In this document: positions 1 through 8,342 of the stretch, one piece after another | How the letters are laid out: every line of letters starts with the position of its first letter | Position numbering within the stretch: the first letter of the stretch is position 1 | Origin: Limnobacter sp. CACIAM 66H1 | Lineage (GTDB): Bacteria > Pseudomonadota > Gammaproteobacteria > Burkholderiales > Burkholderiaceae_B | DNA: 33,585 nucleotides | Direction: 5' to 3' | NCBI RefSeq assembly: GCF_001601825.1 | Contig: NZ_LUJK01000034.1 | Location: forward strand, 1-33,585 | Translations under genes and position numbers: made by a program | The notes under the pieces: generated by a model | Told to the model about the DNA's origin: nothing | Seen by the model: only the letters and a program-made list of their open reading frames with translations | Database searches by the model: none

Positions 1-1
1 C

Positions 2-181
2 TCAACACACAATGTGGCCTCTAAAGCTGAGGTCGATGAAGTTATGCAGCAGGCAAGCACAGCGGGTGCAACAATCGTTAAGCCCGCAGGCTCAACTTTT
101 TGGGGTGGCTATGCGGGTTACTTTCAAGATCCAGACGGTCACCTTTGGGAAGTTGCATTCAATCCAGAAATGCCCGTCTAA
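2..181 (+). CDS. VOC/glyoxalase family protein, C-terminal fragment
   Basis: The open frame enters from the window edge and ends at TAA 179-181, giving the last 59 residues of a protein. The tail reads GYAGYFQDPDGHLWEVAFNP, which is the classic closing strand of the vicinal oxygen chelate fold (glyoxalase / bleomycin-resistance / dioxygenase superfamily). The Glu in LWEV is normally a metal ligand. The substrate cannot be told from this tail. The 5' part lies outside the window, so length and start are unknown. It is the first of several small genes on the same strand. Confidence 0.85.
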   Translation, partial: STHNVASKAEVDEVMQQASTAGATIVKPAGSTFWGGYAGYFQDPDGHLWEVAFNPEMPV

Positions 182-251
182 TTGAGGTCGATCAGCCTGA
201 AGAACTAGCCTGCCGACTTATAAAGACCAAGGCCCAAAACCAGGATTTCAA

Positions 252-848
252 TTGCGAACAAACTACGTCCTTATCGATTACGAAAACGTGCAGCCAGAAG
301 CAATGGCGGTGCTCAGCAAAGAGCACTTCAAAGTGATCGTATTCGTCGGTGCCAATCAGGCCAAAGTCACCTTCGAGGTGGCATCAGCACTTCAGCAAAT
401 GGGTGAGCGTGCCGAGTACATCAAGATTTCCGGGAATGGCTCCAATGCGCTCGACTTTCACATTGCCTACTACATCGGCTTGTTGGCCAGCAAAGAGCCC
501 GAGGCATACTTCCACATTGTTTCCAAAGACACGGGCTTCGACCCGCTGATCAATCACCTCAAGGGCAAAAAGATCCTCGCGTGTCGTTCCAAAGATGTCA
601 CTGACATTCCGATTGTCAAGGCGTCAAACTCCAAATCACCCAGCGAGAAAATTGCTGTAATCATCGCTGATTTAAAGCGTAGGGGAGCATCCAAGCCACG
701 CGCCGTCAAAACATTGACAAGCACCATCAGCAACATGTTTCAAAAGCAACTATCCGATGAAGAGCTTCAGTCATTGCTGCTAGAGTTACAGACGAAAGGA
801 ATAGTCAGTATTGCGGGCACCAAGGTGTCGTATGAATTGCCTGCCTGA
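252..848 (+). CDS. PIN/NYN-like domain nuclease-type protein
   Basis: The 198-residue protein begins [12 protein letters not shown], with acidic residues D9 and E11 where PIN-like/NYN ribonucleases place metal-binding carboxylates. A second conserved block, [16 protein letters not shown] (near residues 90-105), resembles the SGDSDFxPLI motif of the same fold. Residues about 130-198 are helical and charged and may be a separate RNA/DNA-binding part. The start is TTG at 252, chosen because AGGA lies 6 bases upstream and the fold begins immediately after it. A metal-dependent RNase role is inferred from fold resemblance only. It stands upstream of the first VF530 gene with a 43-base gap. No toxin-antitoxin partner is visible. 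Confidence 0.75.
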   Translation: MRTNYVLIDYENVQPEAMAVLSKEHFKVIVFVGANQAKVTFEVASALQQMGERAEYIKISGNGSNALDFHIAYYIGLLASKEPEAYFHIVSKDTGFDPLINHLKGKKILACRSKDVTDIPIVKASNSKSPSEKIAVIIADLKRRGASKPRAVKTLTSTISNMFQKQLSDEELQSLLLELQTKGIVSIAGTKVSYELPA

Positions 849-891
849 CACTTCTTATAAAAAGCAATCGCTTCAAGGATCAAAGCCAAGC

Positions 892-1134
892 ATGAATACC
901 GAGCAATCCAAGAACCCCATGCATGGCGTCACGCTTGAAACCATCGTGGTAAAGCTTGTTGAGCACTACGGCTGGGACATTCTTGCCAATCGAATCAAAA
1001 TCAATTGTTTCAAGAACGATCCTTCCGTGAAATCCAGCCTGAAGTTTCTTCGAAAAACGCCTTGGACCAGAGAGCAGGTTGAGCAACTTTACCTCTCTAC
1101 ATTTGCAGCACAAACTGAAGTGCGAAAAAGTTAA
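892..1134 (+). CDS. VF530 family (DUF2132) DNA-binding-type protein, copy 1
   Basis: The 80-residue protein has the full VF530/DUF2132 signature: [39 protein letters not shown] and EQLYL. The family is named after Vibrio fischeri VF530, a small helical protein suggested to bind DNA. Its cellular role is not established. The start at ATG 892 is chosen over an upstream in-frame start at 811, because the added residues would overlap the previous gene and carry no family similarity. AGGA lies upstream at about 876. A second, damaged copy follows at 1730. Directly after the stop comes the first 68-bp repeat (1150). Confidence 0.9.
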   Translation: MNTEQSKNPMHGVTLETIVVKLVEHYGWDILANRIKINCFKNDPSVKSSLKFLRKTPWTREQVEQLYLSTFAAQTEVRKS

Positions 1135-1149
1135 GTCGTCTGCCACGCG

Positions 1150-1217
1150 GTGTAATCACACCAAGCTATCACCACCCCGCAATTTGTAACCCCCCATTCC
1201 TTCTCTTTAAGGTGCCT
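1150..1217. repeat. 68-bp intergenic direct repeat, copy 1
   Basis: The segment begins GTGTAATCACACC (a GTGT/ACAC mini-palindrome) and ends CTTTAAGGTGCCT. It recurs at 2327-2394 with one difference in 68 positions (T/C at offset 20). It follows the VF530 copy 1 stop by 15 bases. No coding capacity is evident. Confidence 0.9.
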
Positions 1218-1228
1218 TTTTTTAATTG

Positions 1229-1256
1229 TTGCCAATGAACAAAAAGGTAGTAGTAT
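1229..1256 (+). promoter_or_regulatory. Possible sigma70 promoter for the ABM gene
   Basis: TTGCCA (1229-1234) and TAGTAT (1251-1256) are separated by 16 bases, about 130 bases before the ABM monooxygenase start. The match is modest and read by eye. Confidence 0.3.
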
Positions 1257-1388
1257 CAAGTATGTACTGAACAACCAAACAAAGGTATTTCAAAAAACCG
1301 CAACTTAGAATTTGCCACATACCTCGAACGCTAGGCCTGCTGGAAAGTGGGCATTTTGATGTTTGTTTAAAAAAGTTGGAGATGTGTC

Positions 1389-1691
1389 ATGGTCAAACTC
1401 GCGTTGTTCGTTCGTCTTGAAGCCAAGCCAGGTAAGGAGAAAGAGGTAGAGAACTTTCTATTAAGTGGTCTACCCCTTGTTCAGGCAGAGCCAGCTACTA
1501 CAGCTTGGTTCGGTATTCGCTTGGGGCCATCAACCTTTGGCATCTTCGATGCATTTCCCGATGAGGCTGGGCGACAAGCTCATCTTTCCGGGAAGGTTGC
1601 AGCTGCGCTGATGGAAAAAGCGGGTGACTTGTTCGCCACACCGCCATCAATTGAAAAGGTCGATGTTCTTGCGGCAAAGCTTCCGGGCTGA
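1389..1691 (+). CDS. Putative quinol monooxygenase (ABM domain)
   Basis: The 100-residue protein has the antibiotic biosynthesis monooxygenase (ABM) ferredoxin-like layout. It opens with LALFVRLEAKPGKEKEVENFL, has a central strand TTAWFGIRLGPSTFGIFDAFPDE, and then AHLSGKVAAALMEKAGDLF. Such proteins act as small cofactor-free quinol monooxygenases (YgiN-like) or heme/aldehyde-active relatives. The real substrate is unknown. GGAGATG just upstream serves as ribosome binding site for ATG 1389. The gene stands between the two 68-bp repeats, 39 bases before the damaged VF530 copy, so the two may have been co-transcribed. Confidence 0.85.
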   Translation: MVKLALFVRLEAKPGKEKEVENFLLSGLPLVQAEPATTAWFGIRLGPSTFGIFDAFPDEAGRQAHLSGKVAAALMEKAGDLFATPPSIEKVDVLAAKLPG

Positions 1692-1729
1692 CCAGGCCCA
1701 CCACACAATTTTAAGGACCGACTTCAAGC

Positions 1730-1972
1730 ATGAGTGACGAGCAATCGAATAATCCCATGCATGGAGTCACCCTTGAAAATGTCGTCGTGAAGCTTGTTGA
1801 ACACTATGGCTGGGACGGGCTTGCCCGTCGAATCAGAATCAACTGTTTCAAGAATAATCCTTCCGTTAAATCCAGTCTGAAGTTTCCTCGAAAAACGCCT
1901 TGGGCAAGAGGGCAGGTGGAGTAACTTTATCTGTCGACACTTGCATCAAAAAGTGATTCAAAAAATACTTAA
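1730..1972 (+). pseudogene. VF530 family gene, copy 2, interrupted by in-frame TAA
   Basis: Residues 1-64 match copy 1 at 52 of 64 positions (hand alignment), including [17 protein letters not shown] and [10 protein letters not shown]. At 1922-1924 the reading frame has TAA where copy 1 has CAA (Gln in VEQLYL). The same frame then continues LYLSTLASKSDSKNT to a second stop at 1970-1972, so a single C-to-T change explains the truncation. The predicted product is 64 residues and lacks the last helix. L53 of the family motif is also Pro here (KFPRKT), consistent with relaxed constraint. Whether the short form is still made is unknown. The true end abuts the parE remnant on the other strand. Confidence 0.85.
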
Positions 1973-2028
1973 CAAAAATTCAGCAGGTCGTCTCGTATCT
2001 TTATGGTCAGCAAAATTGATGTTGTCAT
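1969..2028 (-). pseudogene. parE: parE toxin remnant (first 19 codons)
   Basis: The ATG at 2028 overlaps the parD stop (ATGA), the usual parD-parE coupling. The 19 codons read MTTSILLTIKIRDDLLNFC and then TAA. This resembles the first strand and helix of ParE/RelE-fold toxins (xxxLTxxAxxDLLxI). A normal toxin has about 95-105 residues, so about 80% is missing. The break falls exactly where the end of VF530 copy 2 begins on the other strand, pointing to a deletion or insertion junction. The family call rests on a short stretch plus position. Confidence 0.6.
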
Positions 2029-2264
2029 TCTGCGTCTTCGTTTAGCTGAGAAATAATACTTTCGTAGGAATAGTCGGAAAGCCCGCTTTGCTCGCCCTCA
2101 TCCAGATATTGACGTAATTGCGCCAGTTGAGTTTCGTGTTTCTCAAGTAAACGTAGCCCCGCTGTGACCACCTCGCTTGCCGACTCATAGCGACCACTAT
2201 GGACCTGTGATGCAATAAATTGATCAAAATGTGGGCCGAGAGAAACACTCTTCTTTCTTGCCAT
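2025..2264 (-). CDS. parD: ParD-like antitoxin (type II TA), orphan
   Basis: The 79-residue protein begins MARKKSVSLGPHFDQFIAS and contains GRYESASEVVTAGLRLLEKHE, the ribbon-helix-helix signature of the ParD/CC2985 family. The acidic C-terminal tail would be the part that wraps the toxin. The start at ATG 2264 is preferred over an upstream start at 2282, because family members begin at the MARKK position and AGAG lies just upstream. ParD dimers normally repress their own promoter. Its toxin partner is reduced to a remnant, so it is now an orphan antitoxin, possibly still acting as a repressor or an anti-addiction factor. Confidence 0.85.
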   Translation of the reverse strand: MARKKSVSLGPHFDQFIASQVHSGRYESASEVVTAGLRLLEKHETQLAQLRQYLDEGEQSGLSDYSYESIISQLNEDAE

Positions 2265-2326
2265 GGAATATCTCTGATACATAATCTTCGTACAGCGTAA
2301 CCACCTGTTTCCAACTAATCAATCAA

Positions 2327-2394
2327 GTGTAATCACACCAAGCTACCACCACCCCGCAATTTGTAACCCCCCATTCCTTCTCTTTAAGGTGCCT
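2327..2394. repeat. 68-bp intergenic direct repeat, copy 2
   Basis: This differs from 1150-1217 at one of 68 positions. Here its last 7 bases form the left arm of a strong hairpin (2388-2418), whose right arm is absent from copy 1. It lies upstream of parD in divergent orientation and upstream of the 2522 gene. Confidence 0.9.
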
Positions 2395-2418
2395 CTTTAA
2401 ATTCGTTTAAAAGGCACC
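2388..2418 (+). promoter_or_regulatory. Stem-loop with TTCG tetraloop, may mask a ribosome binding site
   Basis: GGTGCCT and AGGCACC pair, then after one bulged C TTTAAA pairs with TTTAAA around a TTCG loop, giving 13 base pairs. The right arm contains AAGG, the likely ribosome binding site of the small frame starting at 2421. There is no T-run after it, so it does not look like a terminator. Confidence 0.6.
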
Positions 2419-2420
2419 GC

Positions 2421-2525
2421 ATGGCAGTTATCCCCAACCAAATCAATGATGTTCAAGTTCAATTTGGCTTGAATGTTCACAACAGCGTGAAACGCGAGTC
2501 ACCTTGTTCATTGATTAAGCAATGA
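2421..2525 (+). CDS. Possible 34-codon leader ORF coupled to the next gene
   Basis: ATG 2421 opens 34 codons ending in TGA 2523-2525, which overlaps the ATG of the next gene (ATGA). AAGG stands 6 bases before the ATG, inside the hairpin at 2388-2418. The next gene has no evident ribosome binding site of its own, so translation coupling through this frame is plausible. The peptide (MAVIPNQINDVQVQFG...) is not recognised. It could also be a chance frame. Confidence 0.35.
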   Translation: MAVIPNQINDVQVQFGLNVHNSVKRESPCSLIKQ

Positions 2526-3016
2526 ACAACATTCAAAAAATAATTGCAAGCAGCGCTTTAGTAGCGTTCGTAAACTCAAGCTGGGCAACTGAGGTGGAGG
2601 AAAAAACCCTCTTGAACAACCTGGCGTACGGGCAGTTGATCGAACTGAATCAATACAGCTCTGGGCAGCAGAAGGGCTTGATGTTGCGCCTTTTTGAAAC
2701 GCCAGCTCGCGATGAAACTTGTGGGCTTGAAACTGGTGCCACTTGTAAAAATAATCACCTGATCACTGTTGCCACTTTCGATGAACTACCGGAAGTTCAA
2801 GTACACACATTGCAAGCGAAAGGGGAGTTTGTAAAGGCCGATTGGGTTGTACCTAAAACGCCTGAAACAACAGTTGACCAAGCCGAGTTGGTTCTTACGT
2901 TCCGTGAATATCATCGATTCGCGACTCGAGCAAATCCTAAGCTCCCCAAGAAGGTTTTTCAGATTAATTTGAAAATCACTCAACACGACATCGAAGAAAT
3001 CACGCCTGCCAAATAA
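2522..3016 (+). CDS. Hypothetical exported protein
   Basis: The 164-residue protein has an N-terminal signal peptide: charged start MNNIQK, hydrophobic IIASSALVAFV, and a likely cleavage after SSWA near residue 22. The mature part contains two Cys (DETCGLETGATCKNN), spaced to form a disulfide in the periplasm. It also has alternating hydrophobic segments (ELVLTFREYHRF, KVFQINLKIT), suggesting beta structure. I do not recognise the family. Its start overlaps the stop of a 34-codon frame. A terminator follows at 3030, shared with the convergent malate synthase gene. Confidence 0.7.
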   Translation: MNNIQKIIASSALVAFVNSSWATEVEEKTLLNNLAYGQLIELNQYSSGQQKGLMLRLFETPARDETCGLETGATCKNNHLITVATFDELPEVQVHTLQAKGEFVKADWVVPKTPETTVDQAELVLTFREYHRFATRANPKLPKKVFQINLKITQHDIEEITPAK

Positions 3017-3024
3017 CGCCAAAC

Positions 3025-3059
3025 AAAAAAGCCAGGTACTGTTCAGCACCTGGCTTTCT
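3025..3059. terminator. Bidirectional terminator between the exported protein gene and glcB
   Basis: AGCCAGGT (3030-3037) pairs with ACCTGGCT (3048-3055). On the minus strand a long T-run follows (complement of AAACAAAAAA). On the plus strand there is a shorter TTT. The two flanking genes converge here. Confidence 0.85.
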
Positions 3060-3078
3060 CAAATCAAACCACTCAAAC

Positions 3079-5268
3079 TTAAGCGGCTTTCACCTTCAAG
3101 CGCCATGCGTGCAGCAGTGGCTCGGTGTAACCGGCAGGTTGTTCCATGCCTTTGAACACCAGGTCACATGCAGCCTTGAATGCGGCGGATGTTTCAAAGT
3201 TGCCAGCCATGGGCTTGTACGCGGGGTCGCCAGCGTTTTGCTGATCAACCACAGCGGCCATGCGCTTCATGGTTTCCATCACTTGCTCTTTGCTCACAAT
3301 GCCGTGGTGAATCCAGTTGGCAATGTGCTGGCTGGAAATGCGCAGTGTGGCGCGGTCTTCCATCAGGCCCACGTTGTTGATGTCGGGCACCTTGGAGCAA
3401 CCTACACCTTGGTCAACCCAGCGAACCACATAACCCAAAATACCTTGGGCGTTGTTGTCCAGTTCTTGCTGCTTTTCTGCATCGCTCCAGTTGGTGTTGG
3501 TGGCCACTGGCACTTGCAGCAGGTTGGCCAAAATGCCTGGGCGTTCTGCGTCGGCATCAATCTTTTCCAGCTCGGCTTGAACAGCGGCCACGCTCACCTG
3601 GTGGTAGTGCATGGCGTGCAGTGTTGCCGCAGTTGGGCTGGGTACCCAGGCGGTGTTTGCACCGGCTTTGGGGTGGCCAATTTTCTGTTCCAGCATGGCT
3701 TTCATCAGGTCGGGCATGGCCCACATGCCTTTGCCAATTTGCGCACGGCCTTTCAAACCACAGCTCAAACCAACCAGCACGTTGTTGCGCTCGTAGGCGG
3801 TAATCCATGCGCTGCTCTTCATGTCGGCTTTGCGAATCATCGCGCCTGCGTGCATGGCGGTGTGCATTTCGTCGCCAGTGCGGTCCAGGAAGCCGGTGTT
3901 AATGAAAGCAACACGGCTTGCTGCGGCAGCAATACAGGCCTTCAAGTTAACAGACGTGCGGCGCTCTTCGTCCATAATGCCCAGCTTCACGGTGCTGTCA
4001 GGCAGGCCCAGCAGCTTTTCTACATGGGTGAACAACTGGGCGGCAAAGCCCACTTCAACAGGGCCGTGCATTTTCGGCTTTACGATGTAAACCGAACCTT
4101 TGCGGCTGTTGCGAATACCGTTCACGCCATTGCCTTTCAGGTCGTGCAGCGCAATCGTGGTGGTAATCACCGCGTCCATAATGCCTTCGGGAATTTCTTT
4201 GTCGCCGCCCCACAAAATTGCGGGGTTGGTCATCAGGTGGCCCACATTGCGCAAGAACAACATGGAGCGGCCATGCATGGTCACTTTCTCGCCATTCACG
4301 CCGGTGTACACGCGGTCAGCATTCAGGCCACGTGTGAATGTTTTGCCGCCTTTGCTCACGCTTTCTGTCAGGGTGCCTTTCAAAATACCCAGCCAGTTTT
4401 TGTAGGCCACAATTTTGTCTTCGGCGTCTACGGCTGCAACAGAATCTTCCAGGTCCAGAATGGTGGACAGCGCTGCTTCCAGTACCACGTCGGCCACACC
4501 GGCTGCGTCGCTGGAACCAATTGGTGTTGAGCGGTTAATAATAATATCGGCGTGAATGCCGTTGTTCACCAGCAGTACTGAAGAAGGTGCTGCTGCGTCG
4601 CCCTGGTAACCCACCAGTTGTGCGGCGTTTTTCAGGCCAACGGTGCTGCCGTTCTTCAAGGCAACTTGCAGCTTGCCGCCTGCAATGGCGTAGCCAGTGG
4701 CGTCTTTGTGTGATGCGCCTTCCAATGGGAAAGACTGATCCAAAAAGTTGCGTGCAAACTCGATTACTTTTGCACCGCGTACGGGGTTGTAGCCGCCAGC
4801 GCGTTCTGCACCGCCTTCTTCGGAAATGACATCCGTGCCGTACAGTGCGTCGTACAGGCTGCCCCAACGAGCGTTGGCTGCGTTCAGGGCGTAGCGTGCG
4901 TTCAAAATAGGCACAACCAACTGGGGGCCAGCTTGGGTGGCCAGTTCGCTGTCTACATTGGCGGTGGTGGCTTGCACTTTGGCAGGCTGCTCAACCAGGT
5001 AGCCAATCTTTTTCAAGAATTCTTGATAAGCGGCCATGTCTTTGATGGGGCCAGGGTTGGCTTTGTGCCAGGCGTCCATTTCCAGCTGAATGCGGTCGCG
5101 CTCGGCCAGCAGGGCAGCGTTTTTTGGGGCCAGTGTGCTGACGATTTCGTCGAAGCCCTTCCAGAAACCAGCTTGATCAATGCCGGTGCCGGGCAGCACT
5201 TCATTGTTGATGAAGTTGTACAGGGGTGTGGCTACTTTCAAGCCATGCACGGTGGTGCGTTCTGTCAT
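3079..5268 (-). CDS. glcB: Malate synthase G
   Basis: The 729-residue protein is full length for malate synthase G (about 720-730). It condenses glyoxylate with acetyl-CoA to malate in the glyoxylate shunt and glycolate use. Family landmarks are [16 protein letters not shown], the block [33 protein letters not shown], the catalytic segment [29 protein letters not shown], and the C-terminal [23 protein letters not shown]. It is a single-gene unit: GAGG lies 8 bases before the ATG and a strong terminator follows. No isocitrate lyase gene lies nearby in the window. A long frame antisense to it is only a codon-bias shadow. Confidence 0.97.
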   Translation of the reverse strand: MTERTTVHGLKVATPLYNFINNEVLPGTGIDQAGFWKGFDEIVSTLAPKNAALLAERDRIQLEMDAWHKANPGPIKDMAAYQEFLKKIGYLVEQPAKVQATTANVDSELATQAGPQLVVPILNARYALNAANARWGSLYDALYGTDVISEEGGAERAGGYNPVRGAKVIEFARNFLDQSFPLEGASHKDATGYAIAGGKLQVALKNGSTVGLKNAAQLVGYQGDAAAPSSVLLVNNGIHADIIINRSTPIGSSDAAGVADVVLEAALSTILDLEDSVAAVDAEDKIVAYKNWLGILKGTLTESVSKGGKTFTRGLNADRVYTGVNGEKVTMHGRSMLFLRNVGHLMTNPAILWGGDKEIPEGIMDAVITTTIALHDLKGNGVNGIRNSRKGSVYIVKPKMHGPVEVGFAAQLFTHVEKLLGLPDSTVKLGIMDEERRTSVNLKACIAAAASRVAFINTGFLDRTGDEMHTAMHAGAMIRKADMKSSAWITAYERNNVLVGLSCGLKGRAQIGKGMWAMPDLMKAMLEQKIGHPKAGANTAWVPSPTAATLHAMHYHQVSVAAVQAELEKIDADAERPGILANLLQVPVATNTNWSDAEKQQELDNNAQGILGYVVRWVDQGVGCSKVPDINNVGLMEDRATLRISSQHIANWIHHGIVSKEQVMETMKRMAAVVDQQNAGDPAYKPMAGNFETSAAFKAACDLVFKGMEQPAGYTEPLLHAWRLKVKAA

Positions 5269-5487
5269 TTTAGAAACCTCGGGCTGGGTAGTTAATGCGA
5301 AACAGTCGATTGTAAAGGAATTGAGTGTGATTCTGACATGTTTGGAATGGTCATAAGCACAGGCGATTGATCAAGACATCTTTAACTTTTATGCAAAACT
5401 CTGGAAAACCCCAAGTCGATTGCGGCAACGCAGGCTTCAATCCAAATTGTGGGCTGGTTACTATTGGGTAATCGATTCGGGGTAAAC

Positions 5488-7134
5488 ATGCGGACTTTTG
5501 ATTACATCGTAGTGGGGGCGGGCACGGCAGGCGCCTTGATGGCCAACCGGCTCAGTGCCAACCCCAACAATTCAGTGCTGTTGCTGGAAGCGGGCGGTAA
5601 AGACAACTACCACTGGATCCACATTCCCGTGGGTTACCTGTATTGCATCGACAACCCCCGCACCGATTGGCGCTTTCGCACCGAGCCCGATGCAGGCCTG
5701 AACGGCCGAGCCCTGATTTACCCTCGTGGAAAAACCCTGGGTGGTTGCTCCAGCATCAACGGCATGATCTACATGCGGGGCCAAGCCCGCGATTATGAAA
5801 GCTGGGCTGCGCAAACCGGCGACGAGGCCTGGAACTGGAACAATTGTTTGCAAGATTTCCTGGCGCATGAAAGCAACTGGCGTTACGACAACCCGCATGC
5901 CGAGTTGGCCGACACCGACCTGCCAAAGTTTCACAGTGGCAAGGGTGAGTGGCGCGTCGAAAAGCAGCGCCTGCGTTGGGAAATACTGGAAGCGTTTTCT
6001 CAAGCGGCGCAGCAGGCAGGCATACCCGCCAGCGACGACTTCAACCGTGGCAATAATTTTGGTGTTGGCTACTTTGAAGTGAACCAGCGCAGCGGCTGGC
6101 GGTGGAACACATCCAAAGCCTTCTTGCGCCCCATCCTGAAGCGGCCCAACTTGACCGTGTGGACCCAGGCACAAGTCAAAAATTTAATCATTGAACGCAA
6201 CGCCAGTGGCGAACTGGTGTGCAATGGCGCGCTGGTGGTGAAGGGCGGTGAAGAAGTGGCCGTGAAAGCCGTGCGTGAAACCGTGCTGTGTGCGGGTGCC
6301 ATTGGCACGCCACAAATTCTCGAACTATCGGGCATAGGGCAGGGCAGCCTGCTGCAGCAACACGGCATTGACGTGAAGCTGGACAAACCCGGTGTGGGTG
6401 CCAACCTGCAAGACCATTTGCAAATACGCGCCGTGTTTAAAGTGCAGGGTGTTAAAACCTTGAACACGCTGGCCAACAGCCTGTGGGGCAAGGCGCAAAT
6501 TGGCATGGAATATGTGTTCAAGCGCAGCGGGCCGATGAGCATGGCCCCCTCGCAACTGGGCGCATTCACCAAGAGCAGCGCCGACCGGCCATACCCCAAC
6601 ATTCAATACCATGTGCAGCCGCTGAGCCTGCCCGCTTTTGGTCAGCCCTTGCACAACTTCAATGCCTTCACAGCCAGTGTGTGCAACCTCAACCCCAGCA
6701 GCCGCGGTTCAGTGCATATAAAAAGTGGCCGGTTTGAGGATGCACCCGCCATTGCACCGAATTACCTCAGCACCATTGAAGATCAAAAAGTGGCGGCTGA
6801 TTCATTAAGGGTGACCCGCAACATTGCCCAGCAACCCGCCTTGGCCAAATACAAGCCTGAGGAATTCAAGCCCGGCGTGGAGTTTCAAAACGACGAGGAA
6901 TTGGTGCGTTTGGCAGGCGACATTGCCACCACGATTTTTCACCCGGTGGGTACGGCATAAATGGGTGCGGCCAACGACCCCGCTGCCGTGGTCGATTCCC
7001 GCTTGCGGGTGATTGGTGTGAAGCACCTGCGCATCGCTGATGCAAGCGTGATGCCTACTATTACCAGCGGCAACACCAACAGCCCCACACTGATGATTGC
7101 CGAGAAGGCAGCGCGGTGGATACTCGAAGGCTGA
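5488..7134 (+). pseudogene. GMC family oxidoreductase, interrupted by in-frame TAA
   Basis: The frame starts with MRTFDYIVVGAGTAGALMANRL, the FAD-binding GxGxxG fold of glucose-methanol-choline oxidoreductases. It continues with GGCSSINGMIYMRG (GMC signature 1), CAGAIGTPQILELSGIG (signature 2) and FHPVGTA. At 6958-6960 TAA replaces the Lys codon expected in HPVGTAKMG. The same frame then resumes [17 protein letters not shown] and ends [28 protein letters not shown] at TGA 7132-7134. Without readthrough the product (490 residues from ATG 5488) loses about 57 residues, including the Asn of the His/Asn catalytic pair. The whole frame has normal family length (548). AAA-to-TAA is a one-base change. 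A sequencing error is the main alternative. ATG 5488 is preferred over GTG 5449 because the FAD motif follows it. Confidence 0.9.
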
Positions 7135-7169
7135 TACACTTCGGGCATTGATTGCAGGGAATACACGCC

Positions 7170-7382
7170 ATGAACGAAGTCATCATCAACAAAGAACCCG
7201 TCGAGCTTTACAAGATCCTGAAATTTCAGGGTTGGTTGTCCAGCGGCGGCGAGGCCAAGAATGTGATTGCCGATGGCCATGTGTTGGTCAATGGCCAAAT
7301 TGAAACCCAGAAGCGCAAGAAAATTGTGGGTGGCGATGTTATCGAGTTTGACGGCGTGAAGTACACAGTTAAACTGGGGTAA
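7170..7382 (+). CDS. S4-domain RNA-binding protein, YbcJ family
   Basis: The 70-residue protein consists of one S4 domain: ELYKILKFQGWLSSGGEAKNVIADGHVLVNGQIETQKRKKI and GGDVIEFDG. This is the arrangement of the small YbcJ/COG2501 proteins, which bind RNA and are linked to ribosome or RNA metabolism. ATG 7170 has AGGGA 9 bases upstream and is preferred over an in-frame start at 7152, because the known proteins begin here. It lies 35 bases after the GMC frame and 41 bases before the DCC-COQ7 gene, all on one strand. Confidence 0.88.
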   Translation: MNEVIINKEPVELYKILKFQGWLSSGGEAKNVIADGHVLVNGQIETQKRKKIVGGDVIEFDGVKYTVKLG

Positions 7383-7423
7383 TCGTTTTATCCCGAAGCA
7401 GTTTTCATCAAGGCAGTACGGTC

Positions 7424-8338
7424 ATGGCAGTAAAAGACCAAACAGTTTCAAAGCAGTCTCCATGTGTTGAGGTGTATTTCGACGGCTCATGCCCCATGTG
7501 CCGCCGTGAAATCGCGGTGTACCAAAACATCACGCCCGATCAGCCCATAGCCTGGATTGATGTCTCCAAACCCGACACGCCACTGCCCCAAGGGCAATCC
7601 AAAGAACAACTCATGGCGCGTTTTCACACGCGCACGGCGCAAGGCGAATTGCTCAGTGGTGCTGCGGCCTTTGTGCATGTGTGGGCGCAGTTGCCCGGCT
7701 GGCGGGTGTTGGCGTGGTTGGCCAAAGTGCCCGGCATGTTGTGGCTGATGGAAAAGGCTTACAACGGCTTTTTGCCGGTACGCCCTGCCATTCAACGCTT
7801 TGTTTTGAAATTTGACACCAGCCATTTGCCGCCTGCATTGGTGGCCGACCTTCGCACCGACCATGCCGGTGAAACCGGGGCCGTGTGGATTTACAAGGGC
7901 ATTCTGGCTGTTTCAAGAAACCCTGAAATTCGCGCATTTGCCAGTGAACACCTGCAAACTGAGCAACGCCATTTAAAGGCCATGAATGCGCTGTTGCCCG
8001 TGTTTCGCCGAAGCTGGCTGTTGGTGCCCTGGCGCATTGCGGGCTTCATCACTGGTGCGTTGCCAGCCCTGTTCGGCTCGACCGCGGTGTACCGCACCAT
8101 TGCCGCAGTGGAAACTTTCGTGAACCTGCACTACCAGGAACAAATCGACAAGCTGAATGCATTGGGCACTCACCCGGCACTCAAGGCGCAACTGATCGAG
8201 TTTCAACTGGATGAGTGCGCACACCGCGACGAGGCGACCGCAAAAACAAAAAAGCCCGGCGGGTTGATCGCCAGGCTTTGGGTGGGTGCCATTGGGTCAG
8301 GCTCCAAGGTTGCGGTCACCTTGGCCCGTTTTATTTAA
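7424..8338 (+). CDS. Fusion of DCC thiol-disulfide domain (DUF393) and COQ7-type diiron hydroxylase
   Basis: Residues 15-125 form a DCC domain with YFDGSCPMCRREI (CxxC at C23/C26) and the family's GAAAFVHVW and LPVR segments. Residues 135-304 form a COQ7-type ferritin-like domain. All six expected diiron ligands are present: E150 (DHAGETG), E180 and H183 (EQRH), E230 (AVETF), E264 and H267 (DECAH). Their spacing matches COQ7, which hydroxylates demethoxyubiquinone in ubiquinone synthesis and associates with the membrane. The DCC half may act in thiol redox chemistry, but its role here is unknown. At 304 residues the length equals the sum of both families, so this is a real fusion rather than a misread start. 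Confidence 0.9.
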   Translation: MAVKDQTVSKQSPCVEVYFDGSCPMCRREIAVYQNITPDQPIAWIDVSKPDTPLPQGQSKEQLMARFHTRTAQGELLSGAAAFVHVWAQLPGWRVLAWLAKVPGMLWLMEKAYNGFLPVRPAIQRFVLKFDTSHLPPALVADLRTDHAGETGAVWIYKGILAVSRNPEIRAFASEHLQTEQRHLKAMNALLPVFRRSWLLVPWRIAGFITGALPALFGSTAVYRTIAAVETFVNLHYQEQIDKLNALGTHPALKAQLIEFQLDECAHRDEATAKTKKPGGLIARLWVGAIGSGSKVAVTLARFI

Positions 8339-8342
8339 CTGA

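Noticed and set aside
1150-2394. Integron attC sites flanking the small genes
   Set aside because: The 68-bp repeats lack the paired RYYYAAC/GTTRRRY core motifs and the extended imperfect stem of attC sites, and no integron integrase is visible.
3109-4530. 473-codon open frame on the plus strand
   Set aside because: It is antisense to the highly conserved malate synthase gene. Its composition (many Cys, His, Val) is that of a codon-bias shadow.
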